Below are positions 1 through 12,867 of a DNA stretch of 64,000 nt, one piece after another. The stretch spans positions 62,001 through 126,000 of the forward strand of contig KV423966.1 in assembly GCA_001632435.1 (NCBI GenBank), written 5' to 3'. The stretch is from Calocera cornea HHB12733. Taxonomy: Eukaryota; Basidiomycota; Dacrymycetes; Dacrymycetales; Dacrymycetaceae. The position numbers and the translations under genes were made by a program. Below the pieces are notes generated by a model that had not been told where the DNA came from, searched no databases, and worked only from the letters and a program-made list of their open reading frames with translations. Position 1 is the first letter of the stretch. Each line of letters begins with the position of its first letter.

Positions 1-330
1 TGTGCTCACGTTGAACGTATCATGGCCGTCCCCACCCGTGCCCACGATATCCACCGGAAACTCACTTATTACCCCGCTCATGTCCACCTTGATCGCATGC
101 TCCCTCATCGCTTTGGCGCAAGCAGCGATGATCTCCGGCATATCTTCCTTGTTATGCAACTTGAGCGCCGTGAGGAAGGAGGCCGCCTGGGCTGGCGTGC
201 AGCCACCCTCCGTCGCCAAGTGGTATGTCGCCTCGTATGCCTGCTGAGCGCCAAACCCATCCGGGTCAGTCATCAGCAGCTTCAGCAGCGGCTTGAATGT
301 CTCTGGTGTTAATGCAGCTGGCTTGTTCAT
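1..330 (-). CDS. TRP4: Anthranilate phosphoribosyltransferase, N-terminal part (cut by window edge)
   Basis: Transfers phosphoribose from PRPP to anthranilate, the second committed step of tryptophan synthesis, in the cytosol. 110 codons are present, from ATG at 330 to the left edge, with no intron. The N-terminal helical region (about residues 1-75) is followed by the PRPP-binding signature GTGGDGHDTFNVST at the edge (about residues 97-110), which is diagnostic for this family. Residues such as LTPEEF-like and AQAAAFLTAL-like helices also fit. The start is the first in-frame Met and sits 291 bp from the start of the divergent MFS gene, so the two may share an upstream region. The rest of the enzyme, usually about 350-380 residues in fungi, lies outside. 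Confidence 0.92.
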   Translation of the reverse strand, partial: MNKPAALTPETFKPLLKLLMTDPDGFGAQQAYEATYHLATEGGCTPAQAASFLTALKLHNKEDMPEIIAACAKAMREHAIKVDMSGVISEFPVDIVGTGGDGHDTFNVST

Positions 331-621
331 GGCTGAGATGGAGCTGGAGAGAAAACGAGAATGCGGAGAGGTCCGGCTGAAGAGGCTGAAGTTCGCTCGG
401 CAATCCAGGATGAGGTCGGAGCCGCGTCCGAGTCAGGGTCCTCCGGAATGCCGACGTTTATTTCGGGCATGACTCTCCCGATCCCCCGAGCCACATCTTA
501 TCGTCGGCTACAAGCCAGTAATGTCCTCCACACAACTAATAAAGGCCCTTTCATTATCCTGCTTTGTGCCCCGTCGGTCTTTCTTCTCTGCTCTGATGCA
601 ACACCGGACAAGAACTGGATC

Positions 622-2127
622 ATGCCACCATCGCTCAAGTCCGTGCTCGCCGCCGTCGGACTAGACGCGCTCTTGACCGCCACACGGGACATCCACCTCA
701 TCTTCCTGCAGCGCGCGATCCGACTCTTCGCATATGGCTCGAGCACTCTCATCCTCGCGCTCATGTTCAACGCGCTCGGGTTCACAGACACCCAGATCGG
801 GATCTTCATGACCCTGACCCTGTTTGGAGATGTCCTCATCTCGCTGTTCCTGACGCTTGTGGCGGACAAGATCGGCAGACGGAAGATCCTGGTCGCCGGC
901 GCTGTGCTCATGCTTGCGAGCGGCATCGTCTTCGCCCTGTCAAGCAGCTTCGTCGTGCTTCTCATTGCTGCCATTGTCGGCGTTATCAGTCCCAGGTATG
1001 TACCCACCTGCCCGTCCGTCCATCAGCTGACCATCCCCAGCGGGAACGAGATCGGCCCCTTCCGCTCGGTAGAGGAGAGCATGCAAGCCCAACTAACCTC
1101 CGCCCACCAGCGAGCCGAGATCTTCGCCATCAGCGGGCTGATTGGCTCCCTCTCCACCGCGCTCGGGCAGATCTCCATCGGCTGGTTCACAAAGCACATG
1201 CAGGACGCGGCCGGGTGGAGCGAGCTCGCTACGTACAGGGCGACGTTCGCGCTGTACGCGGCTTGCGCGGCTGTGAAGCTCCTGTTGACGCTCATGATGA
1301 GCGACGCTTGTGAGGTCGAGGGGTTGGTGATGGAGTATATGCCGGTCAGCACGGATGACGAGATTCCCATGAGCGCCAAGGACGAGCCGCCCACCGAGGA
1401 GCCGCCCACGCCTGTCACACCCGTGGAGTCGCACGGTGTTTGGGCAAAAGCTACATCGACGTTCCCGACGTTCTCCAAGGAGTCCAAAAGCACGGTTGTA
1501 AAGCTGGCCCTGCTACTGGGGCTAGACAGCGGTGCTTCTGGACTTGTGCCCATGTACGTCTTCTCGTCCTTCTGATGGGTTCTCGTCCTTCTGATGGGTA
1601 CCTCGCGACTCAACCGAAATAGGTCCATCATCGTCTACTACTTCTCGCAAACATTCCATCTCCCAAACGATATCCTCGGCATAATCTTCTTCACCACCTC
1701 CGCAGTATCCAGCATCTCTCAACTCTTCTCGGCCTCAGTCGCCAAACGCTTCGGCCTGGTCCGCACGATGTTCTTCACACACCTCCCCTCCTCGCTCATG
1801 ATTGGCCTCATCCCCGTGCCGAACGTCTACTTCGCCTCCACCGTCCTCGTCATCCGCTTCTGCACAGGAAGCATGGACGTCGCCCCGCGCACGGCGCTCA
1901 TCTCCCAGCTGGTGCTGAACGACGAGCGCACGAGCGTGATGGGCATACTGAACACGGTGCGGACGCTCGCGCAGGCGATCGGCCCGTGGATCTCGGGCGG
2001 GCTCAGTGAGAGAGGGACGCTGTGGATCAGCTTTGTGATTGCCGCGGGGCTCAAGGCGATCTATGACTTTGGGATGCTGGCGATGTTTATTAATGCGAGA
2101 CCGAGAGAGGAAGAGGTTACATCATGA
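622..2127 (+). CDS. MFS transporter, paralogue 1 of 3
   Basis: Predicted 463-residue, 12-helix major facilitator of unknown substrate. Exons 622-995, 1041-1553, 1623-2127. The first half carries the A-loop motif ADKIGRRK, and a second GxxRT-like loop (ERTSVMG, then TLAQAIGPWISG) lies in the C-terminal half. A Pro/Thr-rich cytosolic loop of about 50 residues separates the halves. The first intron (45 nt) and second intron (69 nt) are confirmed by alignment with the paralogues at 2457 and 20379. An open frame continues upstream to 361, but 622 is chosen because the paralogues start at the equivalent position. Intron 2 carries a 20-bp tandem duplication. The general MFS fold is clear; drug or metabolite export is possible but not shown. 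Confidence 0.88.
1559..1600 (+). repeat. 20-bp tandem duplication inside an intron
   Basis: The unit TCTCGTCCTTCTGATGGGT (19-20 bp, depending on phase) occurs twice in direct succession within the 69-nt second intron of MFS paralogue 1. It explains why this intron is about 20 nt longer than its neighbours and also introduces in-frame stops. Confidence 0.85.
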
Positions 2128-2456
2128 GGCGCGGTGGTGACTGTGAGCAATAAAGTAGCATTTTTCTCCTGTGGTCGAAAGGCAGAGGACCTATCGGATG
2201 TGGGGTTTTCCCCAATGGGCCGGCGATGACTCGATGTCGGGGTGATATGCCGTGATCGACGCCTCTCATAATGCCGGATGCGACCTCTAATGCCGCTCTG
2301 ATGCCGACATTGCGTGCGGACCGTCGGCGCGCGCGGACGCGTCCGTCTGACGATGGCTATAAACAGTCATGTGCAAGCGGCGCCGACGAGCTCGTGCTAC
2401 CTTTCACTATGTGCACGTCGTCCTGAACCGCGTCCCCCCATCTTCTGTGTGTTAGG
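2128..2456. other. Intergenic region between tandem MFS genes
   Basis: 329 bp holding the 3' end of MFS 1 and the promoter of MFS 2. A TATAAA-like box is visible at about 2357-2363, roughly 95 bp before the MFS 2 start. No further gene is seen. Confidence 0.5.
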
Positions 2457-3992
2457 ATGACCTCGTCACCGCAGAACCCGGTGTTGAGGGCACTATGGGC
2501 GATGGGGCTCGAAGCGCTCCTAACGTCCTCCTTCGACGGCGTCCTTATCCTGCTCCAGCGCGCAGTGCGCATGTATGCGTACGGCTCGTCCACACTCGTC
2601 CTCGCCCTCCTGTTCAACACCCTCGGATTCTCCGACACCCAGCTCGGCGCGTTCATGACCCTCACCCTGCTGGGCGACGTCATCATCAGTCTGCTCCTGA
2701 CGCTCGTCGCGGATAAGCTCGGAAGGAGGAACATCTTGATGGCGGGCGCGGGGTTGATGATGGTCAGCGGGGTGGTGTTTGCGCTCAGCAGCAGCTTCAT
2801 CGTACTGCTTCTGGCCGCGATCGTGGGTGTGATCAGCCCGAGGTACGCCTATTCCACCTTGACACCAACCCATCCTAATGCCGCTCCAGTGGAGGCGAGA
2901 TCGGCCCCTTCCGCGCGATTGAAGAGTCGATCCAAGCGCAGATCACGCCTTCCAACCTGCGTGCCGACATCTTCGCGATCGGCAACATGGTCGGCTTCCT
3001 CTCCGCCGCGCTAGGGCAGGTGTCGATAGGCTGGGCGACGCAGCGGATGATCAATACGTGGGGGTGGAGCAATCTCCAGGCGTATAGGGCGGCGTTCTGG
3101 GTGTATGCGCTCTGCGCGGCCTTCAAGCTGCTGCTGACCGTTGCTATGAGCCATGCGAGCGAGGCAGAGCATGAGGTGCATCCCGGCAGTCAGGCTCTTC
3201 GAGCCAATCGCTGACTATATGCAGCAGGAAAAATATATGGCTATCGCGGAAGATGAAGATATCCCGCTGCAGGAAGAGGATGTTGCAGAGCCGGACACAC
3301 CAACGCCCGAGACGCCGACACCCACGACGCCCTCCATGCTGAAAATGGAGATCCCAGCATCGCCCACCCTGCTGTCGAGGATCCTCAGCCTCTTCCCGAG
3401 CCTGACGCCCGAATCGCGGTCAATCGTCTGGAAGATCTCGCTCCTCTTCTTCCTGGACAATGTGGCGAGCGGGCTCGTGCCGAACTCGTTCGTCGTCTAC
3501 TTCTTCCACCAGAAGTTTGGCGTCGAGACGGGCGTTCTCGGGACGATCTTCTCCATCACGTCGATTGTGCAGGGTATCTCCAGCCTCATCGCCGTAGCGA
3601 TATCGAAACAAATCGGGCTGGTGAAGACGATGGTGTACACGCACCTGCCTTCTGCGGTCTTACTCGCCCTCGTGCCTGCGTTCCCGAACGTCTACCTCGC
3701 AGCCGCCTGCCTCATCCTGAAAGCGTCAATATCAACGATGGACAAGGGCCCGCGCACGGCGTTCACATCGATGGTGGTGCTCAAGGAGGAACGGACGAGC
3801 GTCATGGGCTTCCTGAACGTCGTCCGCACGCTTGGACAGGCGACGGGCCCTTGGATGGCCGGGTGGCTTAGCGAGACCGGCCGGTTATGGATGAGCTTCG
3901 TCGCCTCTGGGTTCTTGCAGGCGCTGTATGATGTCGGGATCTTGGCGGTTTTCTTGAATACAAAGCCGAGGGATGGAAGTGTGCAAATGTAA
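2457..3992 (+). CDS. MFS transporter, paralogue 2 of 3
   Basis: Predicted 479-residue major facilitator, closely related to paralogues 1 and 3. Exons 2457-2842, 2890-3175, 3225-3992; introns of 47 and 49 nt at positions shared with the copy at 20379-21921. It shows the same ADKLGRRN A-loop after helix 2, the conserved GGEIGPFRAIEES stretch after helix 4, a Thr/Pro repeat linker (TPTPETPTPTTP), and KEERTSVMGF in the second half. It lies 330 bp downstream of paralogue 1 on the same strand, a recent-looking tandem duplication. Substrate unknown. The second intron is supported by restoring the EAE...YM junction seen in paralogue 3. Confidence 0.88.
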
Positions 3993-4263
3993 TAGCGCGG
4001 GTTGGCATGTAGACTAGATGTAACACGGAAGGTCTTGGATGCACAGGAGGACAATACATGGAATATGATTGTTCATTAATTACATTTCTAATTATCATCA
4101 CATCCATGCGCGGAAAGACTATAAGTTACTAGTACCTGGACGGCCTGCACCATGTCCGACGTTTCACAGTCCTTCCACTAGTTTCTACCCCCCTTCTCAA
4201 ACGGCGGCCGCCACGATCCTCCCTCCTCTAGAGCCAATTTCTCAGGCGTAGACCCTCCCATGC

Positions 4264-4806
4264 TTATCTCTCTCCAGCTGCCTTCCGCACGCTTTCTGGT
4301 ACCGCTGGATGATACGACATCCCCACCGTTCCATAAGACGCCGTCTCGATGAACCCATACTGCGCATACAGCCTTCTCGACTCCCCGTCCGCCATCATAC
4401 TCAGATACGTGCATTTGGGCATATTCTCCTCCACCCATCGAGTAAGCTCGCGCATAATCAGTTTGCCGAGACCGCGCTTTTGGTGTAAAGGGAGGACAAT
4501 GACGTCCACGATCTGCATCGAGAGCGCACCGTCCCCGATGAGACGACCCATCCCGACCACCCGCGGGTCGGGCTGGTCCTCGCCTTCCACGACCGGCCCG
4601 GTGCTTGCGTAATTTGTAGTGTTCGATGTCGGATCGCCGAGAACCAGCACGCAGAAAATGCTGCGCGGGAGACCGATGGCGCATGCCTCGGGCGTCTTGT
4701 CCATCATCCGAACTTCGCGACGCAGATGACGGAATGTTGCAGTGGTTGGCAGTGCATAGGAGACGGAATAGGTGTAGTCGGGAAATGAGAGAGCTGAGCT
4801 AGACAT
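4264..4806 (-). CDS. GNAT-family N-acetyltransferase, copy 1
   Basis: Single-exon protein of 180 residues. The acetyl-CoA site is visible as QKRGLGKLIM (motif A, Q/RxxGxG/A) at about residue 110, after the strand VDVIVLP. The C-terminal half has the RRLYAQYGF strand-turn typical of GNAT motif B. Such enzymes transfer an acetyl group from acetyl-CoA to an amine; the substrate cannot be deduced. It is a clear paralogue of the gene at 12868-13416: shared FPDYTYSVS-like start, EACAIGLPRSIFCV and QPDPRVV blocks. The two copies are in opposite orientation, with the permease, trehalase and histone genes between them. Confidence 0.88.
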   Translation of the reverse strand: MSSSALSFPDYTYSVSYALPTTATFRHLRREVRMMDKTPEACAIGLPRSIFCVLVLGDPTSNTTNYASTGPVVEGEDQPDPRVVGMGRLIGDGALSMQIVDVIVLPLHQKRGLGKLIMRELTRWVEENMPKCTYLSMMADGESRRLYAQYGFIETASYGTVGMSYHPAVPESVRKAAGER

Positions 4807-6264
4807 GTCTGAGTCGGTCTAGCTGGTTGACGAAGTTTTTGAACGAGAGAGTACAACGCGGCCATTTTATGGAGCAAAGCGAAGCTGCGTACGCTCCGCG
4901 CTGCACAGTCGCGAACTGCAGCGCAGTCCGGCTGAAACAGCCCTGATGTCGCGTCCATCGCAAGCACAAGCGCTGGACTGAGAGCCCAGCGCTGAAATCT
5001 GGTCAGCAAAGCGTGAAATTCACAAATCGCAGCGAAGCAGTGCAATGGTGGTTTGGGGGCGTCCGCAGAGTCAATGCGTGCGCCAAATGAAGGTCCGCTG
5101 GTGCGTCAGCTTGCGCAGCACGGCTCGGCTGCTGCCACCGCTATGTAGCTCTAGTCCTCTGGCGCATATCTGCAATCCTCTATGAGGTTCGTCTTCTGTC
5201 GCGTCACAGAAATACATTGTCTGCTGACCGTCAGAGAAAGTCGGACTTGAGACCGGAATCTCAAGATTCCTAGACAGTAATGACTTTGCGAGGTCAGCAG
5301 CCTCCCATTGGCGTGATGTTCCCCCAGCAGAGAGTCTGATCGGTCAATTTGACGATGATTGGGCCACTTGGGCATATTTGAAACCCGCTTGAGGAGCGAT
5401 CCTGGTCGATAAGCCCAAACCACATAGAGCAAGGGCAATTGTATTACACCCCGCAGATTGTCTTGGCAACTCAAAAAGTCCGGAGATGCCGACCGCACGT
5501 GCCAAGCGGCACATGTAAGCGCCCGTGTCAACATTAAGCTTGGAACCTGAGAGTGAAGAGATACTCTGTTCCAGTTCATTATCCATTGTTCAACGGGCAT
5601 CTCAGGGGCCAATCGACGTACCGTTGGTCAGTCCATAGTTCTGTTTTGGACTGTACATACGAAGTCATCCAATCCATGCACTTGGACACGCGAGTCCTAG
5701 GGCGCGTACCTCGGCCGGCTTATCTTCGAACGACGCGATAAAGGTGCTTCTGACGTGCTCCTCAAGGACGACTCAATTCATTTTCATCCAAGCATTCTCT
5801 CGGCGGGCATTTCAAAATCTTAAGCAAAACGTTGGTTTCGGTCTGAACTGGAGCCGATCGCCGGCGAGGTTTGCCTCTCTTGACCATTATCAAGATAAGC
5901 CAGCCTCTGCCGGGTTCTTCCCGGTCCTTCCCCTTTCATTGTATTTTCCCATATGCGGTAAGTAGCATATTGCCTAGCATTACTTCATAATGCCGTTTTC
6001 TCTCTGTGCTCATGCGGTTCTGTAGCTCTACTGAGGCTTGGCACTGATCTCCATGTGCTGATCGATACTTCTGGGACCTGACAACCATGCGGTTTCTTGC
6101 TATCGGAGTCTTCTTATCGCTCCATAGTCGATCTCTCCATTCTGGCTACTGCTGGATGACTGGTTTCAATGTGTCGCTATATCAGAAGTACACCGTTGCT
6201 TCGTATAAGAGGGCGTGGCCGTCTGTCTCGCCCCTGGCAGCCCTCGGTCTGCTCTGCATTCACG
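4807..6264. other. Intergenic region upstream of the amino-acid permease
   Basis: About 1.46 kb. Several open frames of up to 150 codons exist, for example 5151-5612 on the minus strand, but none resembles a protein family or is supported by introns. A pyrimidine-rich tract near 5915-5950 followed by GGTAAGTA may be a 5' UTR splice donor for the permease. Confidence 0.4.
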
Positions 6265-8074
6265 ATGTCGTCCAACGTCGACATGGATCCCGAAAAGGGC
6301 TCGTATGAGGACAAGGCATTCGAGGTGCAGACTGCTGCGATGCCTGTTCTGGACCCGGAGGAGGACATCATCGACTTCGAAGAGAAGAAGGAGCTCAAGC
6401 GTGGCTTGGAGCAGCGGCACATTCAGATGATCGCCTTGGCGGGAACGATTGGAACGGTAGGTTGACAGCATCCATCACTGTGTGATAGCACTGACCACTG
6501 TAATTGCTAGGGTTTGTTCCTTGGCTCCGGTAAAGCCATCGCTCGTGGCGGTCCCTTGGGCGCACTGCTGGGTTACACGTTTGTCGGTATCCTGGTCTCT
6601 GGTGTTGTAATGTCTCTTGCGGAGATGGCCGCCCTCGTCCCATTATCCGGCTCTATCATCCGCCACGCCCATTTCTTCTTCGACCCTGCCCTGTCCTTTG
6701 CCCAGGGCTGGAACTCCGTGTACTCGAACTGCGTGGGATTACCGGCAGAGGTGTGTTGCGATCCTCGGTGACAGACCGCGGGCTCACAAGACCGGTAGAT
6801 TGTCGCTGGTGCCGTCCTCATCGACTTCTGGTCTCACAGCGTATCGAATGGAGTTTGGATCACCATCCTGGGGCTGCTTCTTATCGCCTCTAACCTCTTC
6901 TTCGTTCGAATCTATGGAGAACTGGAATTTAGCTTCGCAACCCTGAAGATTTTGCTGATCTTGGGTCTGATTCTCATGGTGCGTCAGGAAACCAAGTGAG
7001 AGCTTCCCGATGCTTACCCGTACCGGTCTGCAGGGCCTCGTTGTTGACCTTGGTGGGGGACCAGACCATCATCGTCTTGGTTTCCAATATTGGAGGAACC
7101 CCGGCCCCTTCGTACAATACTTAGGTGTACCCGGGTCTCTCGGCCAGTTCCTCGGCTTTTGGACGACCTTCTCTAATGCTGCTTATGCATACTCGGGTGT
7201 CGAGGGAACTCCGAATGTGGCAGCCGAGACTCGCAACCCGAGACGTAACATCCCCAAGGCCGCCAAGCGCATTTTCTGGCGTGTTCTCATTTTCTATATC
7301 CTGGCGATTCTGATCGTCACCATGATCGTGCCGTCCAACGATCCCCGTTTGTTGCAGGCTGGGGGCGACGCAACAGAGTCACCTTTCGTTCTTGCCGCCA
7401 ATCGTGCCGGCATCGCGGTCGTGCCCCACATCATCAATGCTGTTGTCCTCACTTCAGCCTGGTCGGCCGGCAACAGCGGGATGCTCAACGGATCTCGGAA
7501 CCTGTACGGCCTCGCCCGCGAAGGACACGCCCCGGCAATTTTCAAGCGCGTCAACCGCTTCGGTGTTCCCTACGTCGCCGTCTGCTTCCTCGGCTGTTTC
7601 CTCTGCCTTGGATTCATGACTCTCAACACGTCCGCGTCGACTGTTTTCCAGTGGTTCCAGGACCTGGTGTCCGCCGCGGCGCTCGTGCACTGGATCATCA
7701 TCTGCGTGGTGTACCTACGCTTCTACTACGGGATGAAGGCGCAAGGGATCGACAGGAGCGAACTTCCCTGGAAGGGACCATTCCAGCCCTACGCCGCCTG
7801 GGTCGCAGTCATCTCTTTCGCGGTCATCCTGCTCACCGCCGGATACTCCGTCTTTATGAAGGGCAAGTGGTCAACCGAGACGTTCGTCTCAAGCTACTTC
7901 AACATCCCGCTCATCTTCATCCTGTACTTCGGGTACAAGATTGTCCGCCGCACCAAGATGGTCAAACTCGAGGAAATGCCCATAAAGCACTTCTTGCAGA
8001 TTTATAAGGATAACCCGGAGCCGCCCGAGAAGCCGGTCACGGGCTGGAGGAAGCTCAACATCCTCTGGGAGTGA
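6265..8074 (+). CDS. Amino-acid permease (AAT/YAT family)
   Basis: Plasma-membrane amino-acid/proton symporter of 550 residues. Exons 6265-6456, 6511-6750, 6799-6978, 7034-8074; all introns are phase 0 and 48-55 nt. The N-terminal cytosolic tail (about 60 residues, acidic) ends in the family hallmark RHIQMIALAGTIGTGLFLG, the start of helix 1. Further hallmarks are the helix 3 region with SFAQGWNSVYSN, the SGVEGTPNVAAETRNPRR loop (usually E(T/S)xNPRK), and RNLYGLAREGHAPAIFKR after helix 8. The tail carries Lys and acidic residues suitable for ubiquitin-mediated turnover. Specificity (general versus selective) cannot be told. Confidence 0.93.
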
Positions 8075-8377
8075 TGCGCAACGTGTTGTACCTGTTTCCA
8101 ATATATTATTTACTTACGAATGCCGGTGCGGTGGCGGTTCACTGTTTTGCGACTGCATTCAAGTTGTGTTCACAAATGCCCCGAAAGAGCTTCGTCTGCC
8201 AGTGCCTGTATTGTGTTGGGCTGAATTGACGGCACATGTGGACTGTCGTCTTATCAGTTACGTGAGACAATCGCTCCTTGTGCTCCAGCATACGTTGTTC
8301 GTGAAATGATATGCAATTGATTAAATCCGCAAGATGCAACGTCAATATCTCCCCTTCATAGGGTACAAGTACCACCC

Positions 8378-10949
8378 TCAGATCACGCCCAGCTCCCACT
8401 CCTCCCTTCTTCTCCCCATCCACCTATATCCCGCCTCATCCCTCTTCGAACTCGTGCCGTTGCTCGTCGAATTACTAATAATCAGAGTCGGGCAGACGGG
8501 CGGCTTCAGCTGCTGCCTAAACTCCGACACAACCCACAGCAGCACGCCGTTCGTCCATCCAAACCCAGCCTGCACGGTATACTCCCCTCCTCCACCCGCG
8601 GCATCCACGTCCGTCGCGTTGAACTTCTCGAACATGACCCCCGTGCTGGCGGGAGTAGAGCCAGTGACGTTCAGATCCGCCGCCGAGAGCTGGGCGAGCT
8701 CGCCCGGGATCGACCCGCCGGTAGAGTACCAGGAGCAGAAGGCCGCGTCGACGTACCGCTGGGCAACCTCGAGCTGCAGCGCGTCCCTCCACCCGGCGGT
8801 GCCGTTTATGCCCGCGGAGAGCCAGCCCCGGCCGGCGTTCACGTTCGTGCTGACGTTCCCGCCGACTTGGAAGCCTTGCAGTGGGAGGGCGGATGCGGAA
8901 GAGACACCGGTCTGGTTCGCGGGGAGGAGGGAGAAGGCCGTGGGCAGGTCGGGCGTGTAGTCCGTCAGGAGTGGCAGGAAGGTGATATTGCTCGGCATGT
9001 TCTGTAGTGCGCGGAGGATGATATCTACCCCACGTCGTATCAGCACTACCTCTTGCGGAGGTGTAACAAAAAAAGCGCATACATTGATGCGGCGGCCAAG
9101 CATTCGGGAAATCCCATTGCAAGCCCGTGTTCAGGAACGTGACCGGCACAGAGCCGTTGTACATATCCAGCATGAGGTTGAGCGTGCCGAACGCCTGCCT
9201 GAGGCGGGTCGCATTGCTCAGCAGGGAGGGCGGGATGATGTTGTTCCAGAATGGATCTGGTCGATCAGGGATGAGTCACTAGCTGATGTTGAAGGAGGAG
9301 AGCAACTGACAGTAGTGCGCCGCGCTGAACACATCGCCCCTCGCGTTCGCGGTCAAGTTCCAGTCATAGAACGCGACTCTCTCCTCGTCCCACATCAGAT
9401 CGAGCACCGCCCGTCCCAGCTCCTCCCCCTTCTGCGTATGCACCTCCTGCGCCGTCCCGTTCCCCGCTCCTCCCGCCCCACTAGCGCCCTGCATAGCCCC
9501 AGAAATGTTGTACAACCCCGCGAGCATCAGGTGCGCGTTGGCTAGCATGCTGTTCAGGTCTACGGGGACGACCCCGCGCACGTTGAGCGTGCGCAGCGCG
9601 GGGTCGTTGTCCGATATGTTCCCGAGGAAAGGCTGCTTGCACCACCTGCTCGAGTAGTCCCAGCCCGTCTCGGCCCCGCTCGCCAGCTCGGCGTACAGCT
9701 GCTCCGCCTCCCCCGCCGGGAGGGGTGTTTGTAAGCCAGCAGCGTTGGCCGTCTGGTAGTCCTCCAGGTAGGACTCGGGCCGCGGGGCGGTGTTGTTCAC
9801 GCGGTATTGGTAGACTGTGTACGTGGTGTTTGTGCTGGGCGAGCGGACGGTGGTGCTGCGGTTGGTCTGCCACCAGGCGAGCTCCGTCTCCGCGAGCGGG
9901 AGCGCGCGCGCGAGGATAGACGTGTCGTTCGTCGCTTGCACGTATGTATGCAACATCTTCCCCGCAACCCGTCAGTCCCTGTCCGCATATATGCACGGGG
10001 AGAAAAGCGCACCTGGACGAACAGCGGCGGCTGGCTCCGATTCAGATAATACAGCCTCCCGCCATTAGGGATGAACCCGAACCTGTCCAGCTCGTCCATA
10101 AAGTTCTCCAGCGTCGCCTTGGCCACCGCGTACAGCTCGCTCTGCAGCAGGCCTTCGACGATCCAAAAGCTGTCCCAGTAGTACTGCTCGCGGAAGCGCC
10201 CGCCGGGGACAACGAGGGTGTTGTTGAGCGGGATTAGGGAGGAGGTGCAGGTGAGGCCGTCGCAGATTGCCGAGGTGTTCGTGGTGCTGCACCGGGTCGG
10301 TTAGCAGGTGTGAGGTGGGATGAGAGGAAGAAGCGCACCGAATGAGCTGCGCCCAGTACCCATGCACCGTCTGCGCCCACGCCTTCACCAACGGGTCCGC
10401 GATCCCCTTCAAGAACGCCGGGCTGGCCGTAAAGTTGCTCCCCAAATCGAGCGGCACGAGCTCCAACCCCTCTCCCCCAAAGTCCGTCTCCACAAATAGC
10501 GTCAGATTCCCCACCGTCGCATTCATGCCTCCCAGCTGCGCAAAGTCCGCCAGCGTGACATTAGGCGAGAAGATGGTGGGTTTATCGACGAATGTCTTGC
10601 TGTCCGTGTAGAGCTGGGCGAGATCGACGGTCTGCAGGAGTGCGCCCGCGCAGAAGATGGGGCTGGGGCACCAGGCCTGCACGGGCGGGAGGGGCTGCTG
10701 TGAGGGGACGGGGAGGGAGGACGTGAGGGAGGATGGTGCGGAGGGGACGGCGATGGAGATGCTTTGCGCAGCGGCGGAGGAGGACTGGGTGAGCGCTGCG
10801 CTTGCGGAGCTCCCGCCGAAGGAGGCCGAGAGGGTCGTTGCGGTGGGGATGGCCCCTAGTGGGGTGCCCCCGGCGGAGTTTGCGGATTGCGCCCATGCAT
10901 GCGGCAGAGCGAGGCCCACGAGGAGCGCGAAGAGTGGGGGTGGCAGCAT
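8378..10949 (-). CDS. Secreted trehalase, glycoside hydrolase family 37
   Basis: Hydrolyses alpha,alpha-trehalose to two glucose molecules, probably outside the cell or in the wall. 783 residues. Exons, in transcript order: 10339-10949, 10013-10286, 9311-9956, 9083-9256, 8378-9024; introns 52, 56, 54 and 58 nt. Signal peptide (hydrophobic ALLVGLALPHAWA) at the N-terminus, then a Ser/Ala-rich linker. Trehalase signature 1 (PGGRFREQYYWDSFW) lies in exon 2 and signature 2 (QWDFPNAWPP) in exon 4. Many N-glycosylation sequons (NxS/T) and no calcium-binding neutral-trehalase motif support the secreted form. An alternative start 21 nt upstream at 10970 would precede the signal peptide. The third junction restores HYYPFW, conserved in the family. 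Confidence 0.92.
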
Positions 10950-11694
10950 GCTTACTTGCCTAATGCACAAACTAGGGAGAGTCGCCGTCTAGCTTATATC
11001 CCCTCCCCTCCCCTTGCCGTGGCCGCTGGGGACCCAGAACAGAAGGTAGGTGCGCAGGAGGGCGTCATCCCCCCGAGAGAGCGGTCAGATGACGCCTGGG
11101 TGCAGGCTTGTCCGTCCGCTTGGAGCTCCCTGTGCACACGGAGCTGAGCACATCTTGATTCGCTTCGATTCGAATTGATGCGAGCTGGGCAGGCGGCGAC
11201 TGAGCTGGCCAGGACGACGCGGACGTAAACGGGAGTGGAATTGGGGAGTGCATGGTTCGGAAGCGCCGATGATGGCGGGGAAGCACCACCTGCTGACTCG
11301 TGTACTTGGGCGAAGCCTTGCGTGGTGTGCGTGCGATGGCTTGGATGGCAAGGTCAGGGAGATGACGTATTGGGAGGGGCGGTGATGCGGGTGTCTGGGC
11401 GTCTAGGTCACGTGAGACGCGCGCGGCGCGGCGCGCTGTGTATTGTGTTCCGGAGGGCGGTGATGACTTGCATGGCAGGGAGGGGGCAACGGGCAACGGG
11501 CGACCGACGACAAGCAGACAGTGCAGTGTGGATGTCTGGCATAGACCATGGTGTATTATGCAGTCATAGTAGTGTTACAGAGTCTGTACGTCCTCAAGCA
11601 TACAATATCGTTCCCCCGTCATCCCATCTCATCCGACAACCGGCCGCCCCTAGCGAGTGCATACATGCATATACGTAGAGTCATAGCGAGGCAC
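10950..11694. other. Intergenic region, trehalase promoter and histone 3' flank
   Basis: 745 bp. A TATATCC-like element lies at about 10992-11001 on the side feeding the trehalase. Stretches with G-runs and repeats of GGGCAACGGGC occur near 11486. No gene is supported. Confidence 0.4.
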
Positions 11695-12233
<539 letters not shown>

Positions 12234-12867
12234 TGCTATATAAGGTAAGTAGTGGTGGTGGTGAGGTGGTGTGCGAGTTGTGTGTGCGGGAGGTAGTTGG
12301 GGCAGAAGGTGGAGGGCTCTCCCTCGCAACGTAAGCGAGATATATATACCTCCCGCTCTGCAAAGCGGGACCAATTCCCGCTCCAAAACTGATTTCAGCA
12401 ATCACGCACGTGACGCTGGTCTCTGTTTGATTACGGCGGGTTTGGATGCGGGACGGTTCAGGGTACCGGGGAGAACGCGTCAAGAAAGTTGGGAGAGGGG
12501 AGGAACCCTAACTCGCGAGACGCGTGCGCGGAGGTAGGGTTGCGCGCCACTTGAGACGCGCGGACGGCCATCCTTTTGCGCATGCGCAGGTTTCCTCGGC
12601 GGTCTACCCTTCTCCTTGCTACATTAATAATAATCCTATCTACAATCTCTCTCAATAACGGGATTATGCTTCCTCTGTCGACAATGCTTTCATTGATTCT
12701 CTGTGAACAAGACGCTGTGCTGTAAATGCTATATCGCGGACGTCCACTCATCACCTCCAGTTGCCGGTCCGTTTCCGCGGTGCACAGTCACCATCTCGCG
12801 ACATCAATCCCATCTCTGCTTTTTCCCATCGTCTTTCAACCCCTTAGTACCCGTCTCCCGCTTCCCG
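12234..12867. other. Intergenic region between histone H3 and GNAT copy 2
   Basis: 634 bp shared by two divergent genes. On the minus strand a TATATATA element at about 12335-12345 is a candidate TATA box for the histone. A CAGTCAC and pyrimidine-rich stretch at about 12780-12860 lies just before the GNAT start. Confidence 0.4.

Noticed and set aside
361..621. N-terminal extension of MFS 1
   Set aside because: In frame but hydrophilic and unlike the paralogues, which start at the position equivalent to 622.
5151..5612. 153-codon open frame on the minus strand
   Set aside because: No homology-like blocks, no introns, low-quality start; treated as chance.
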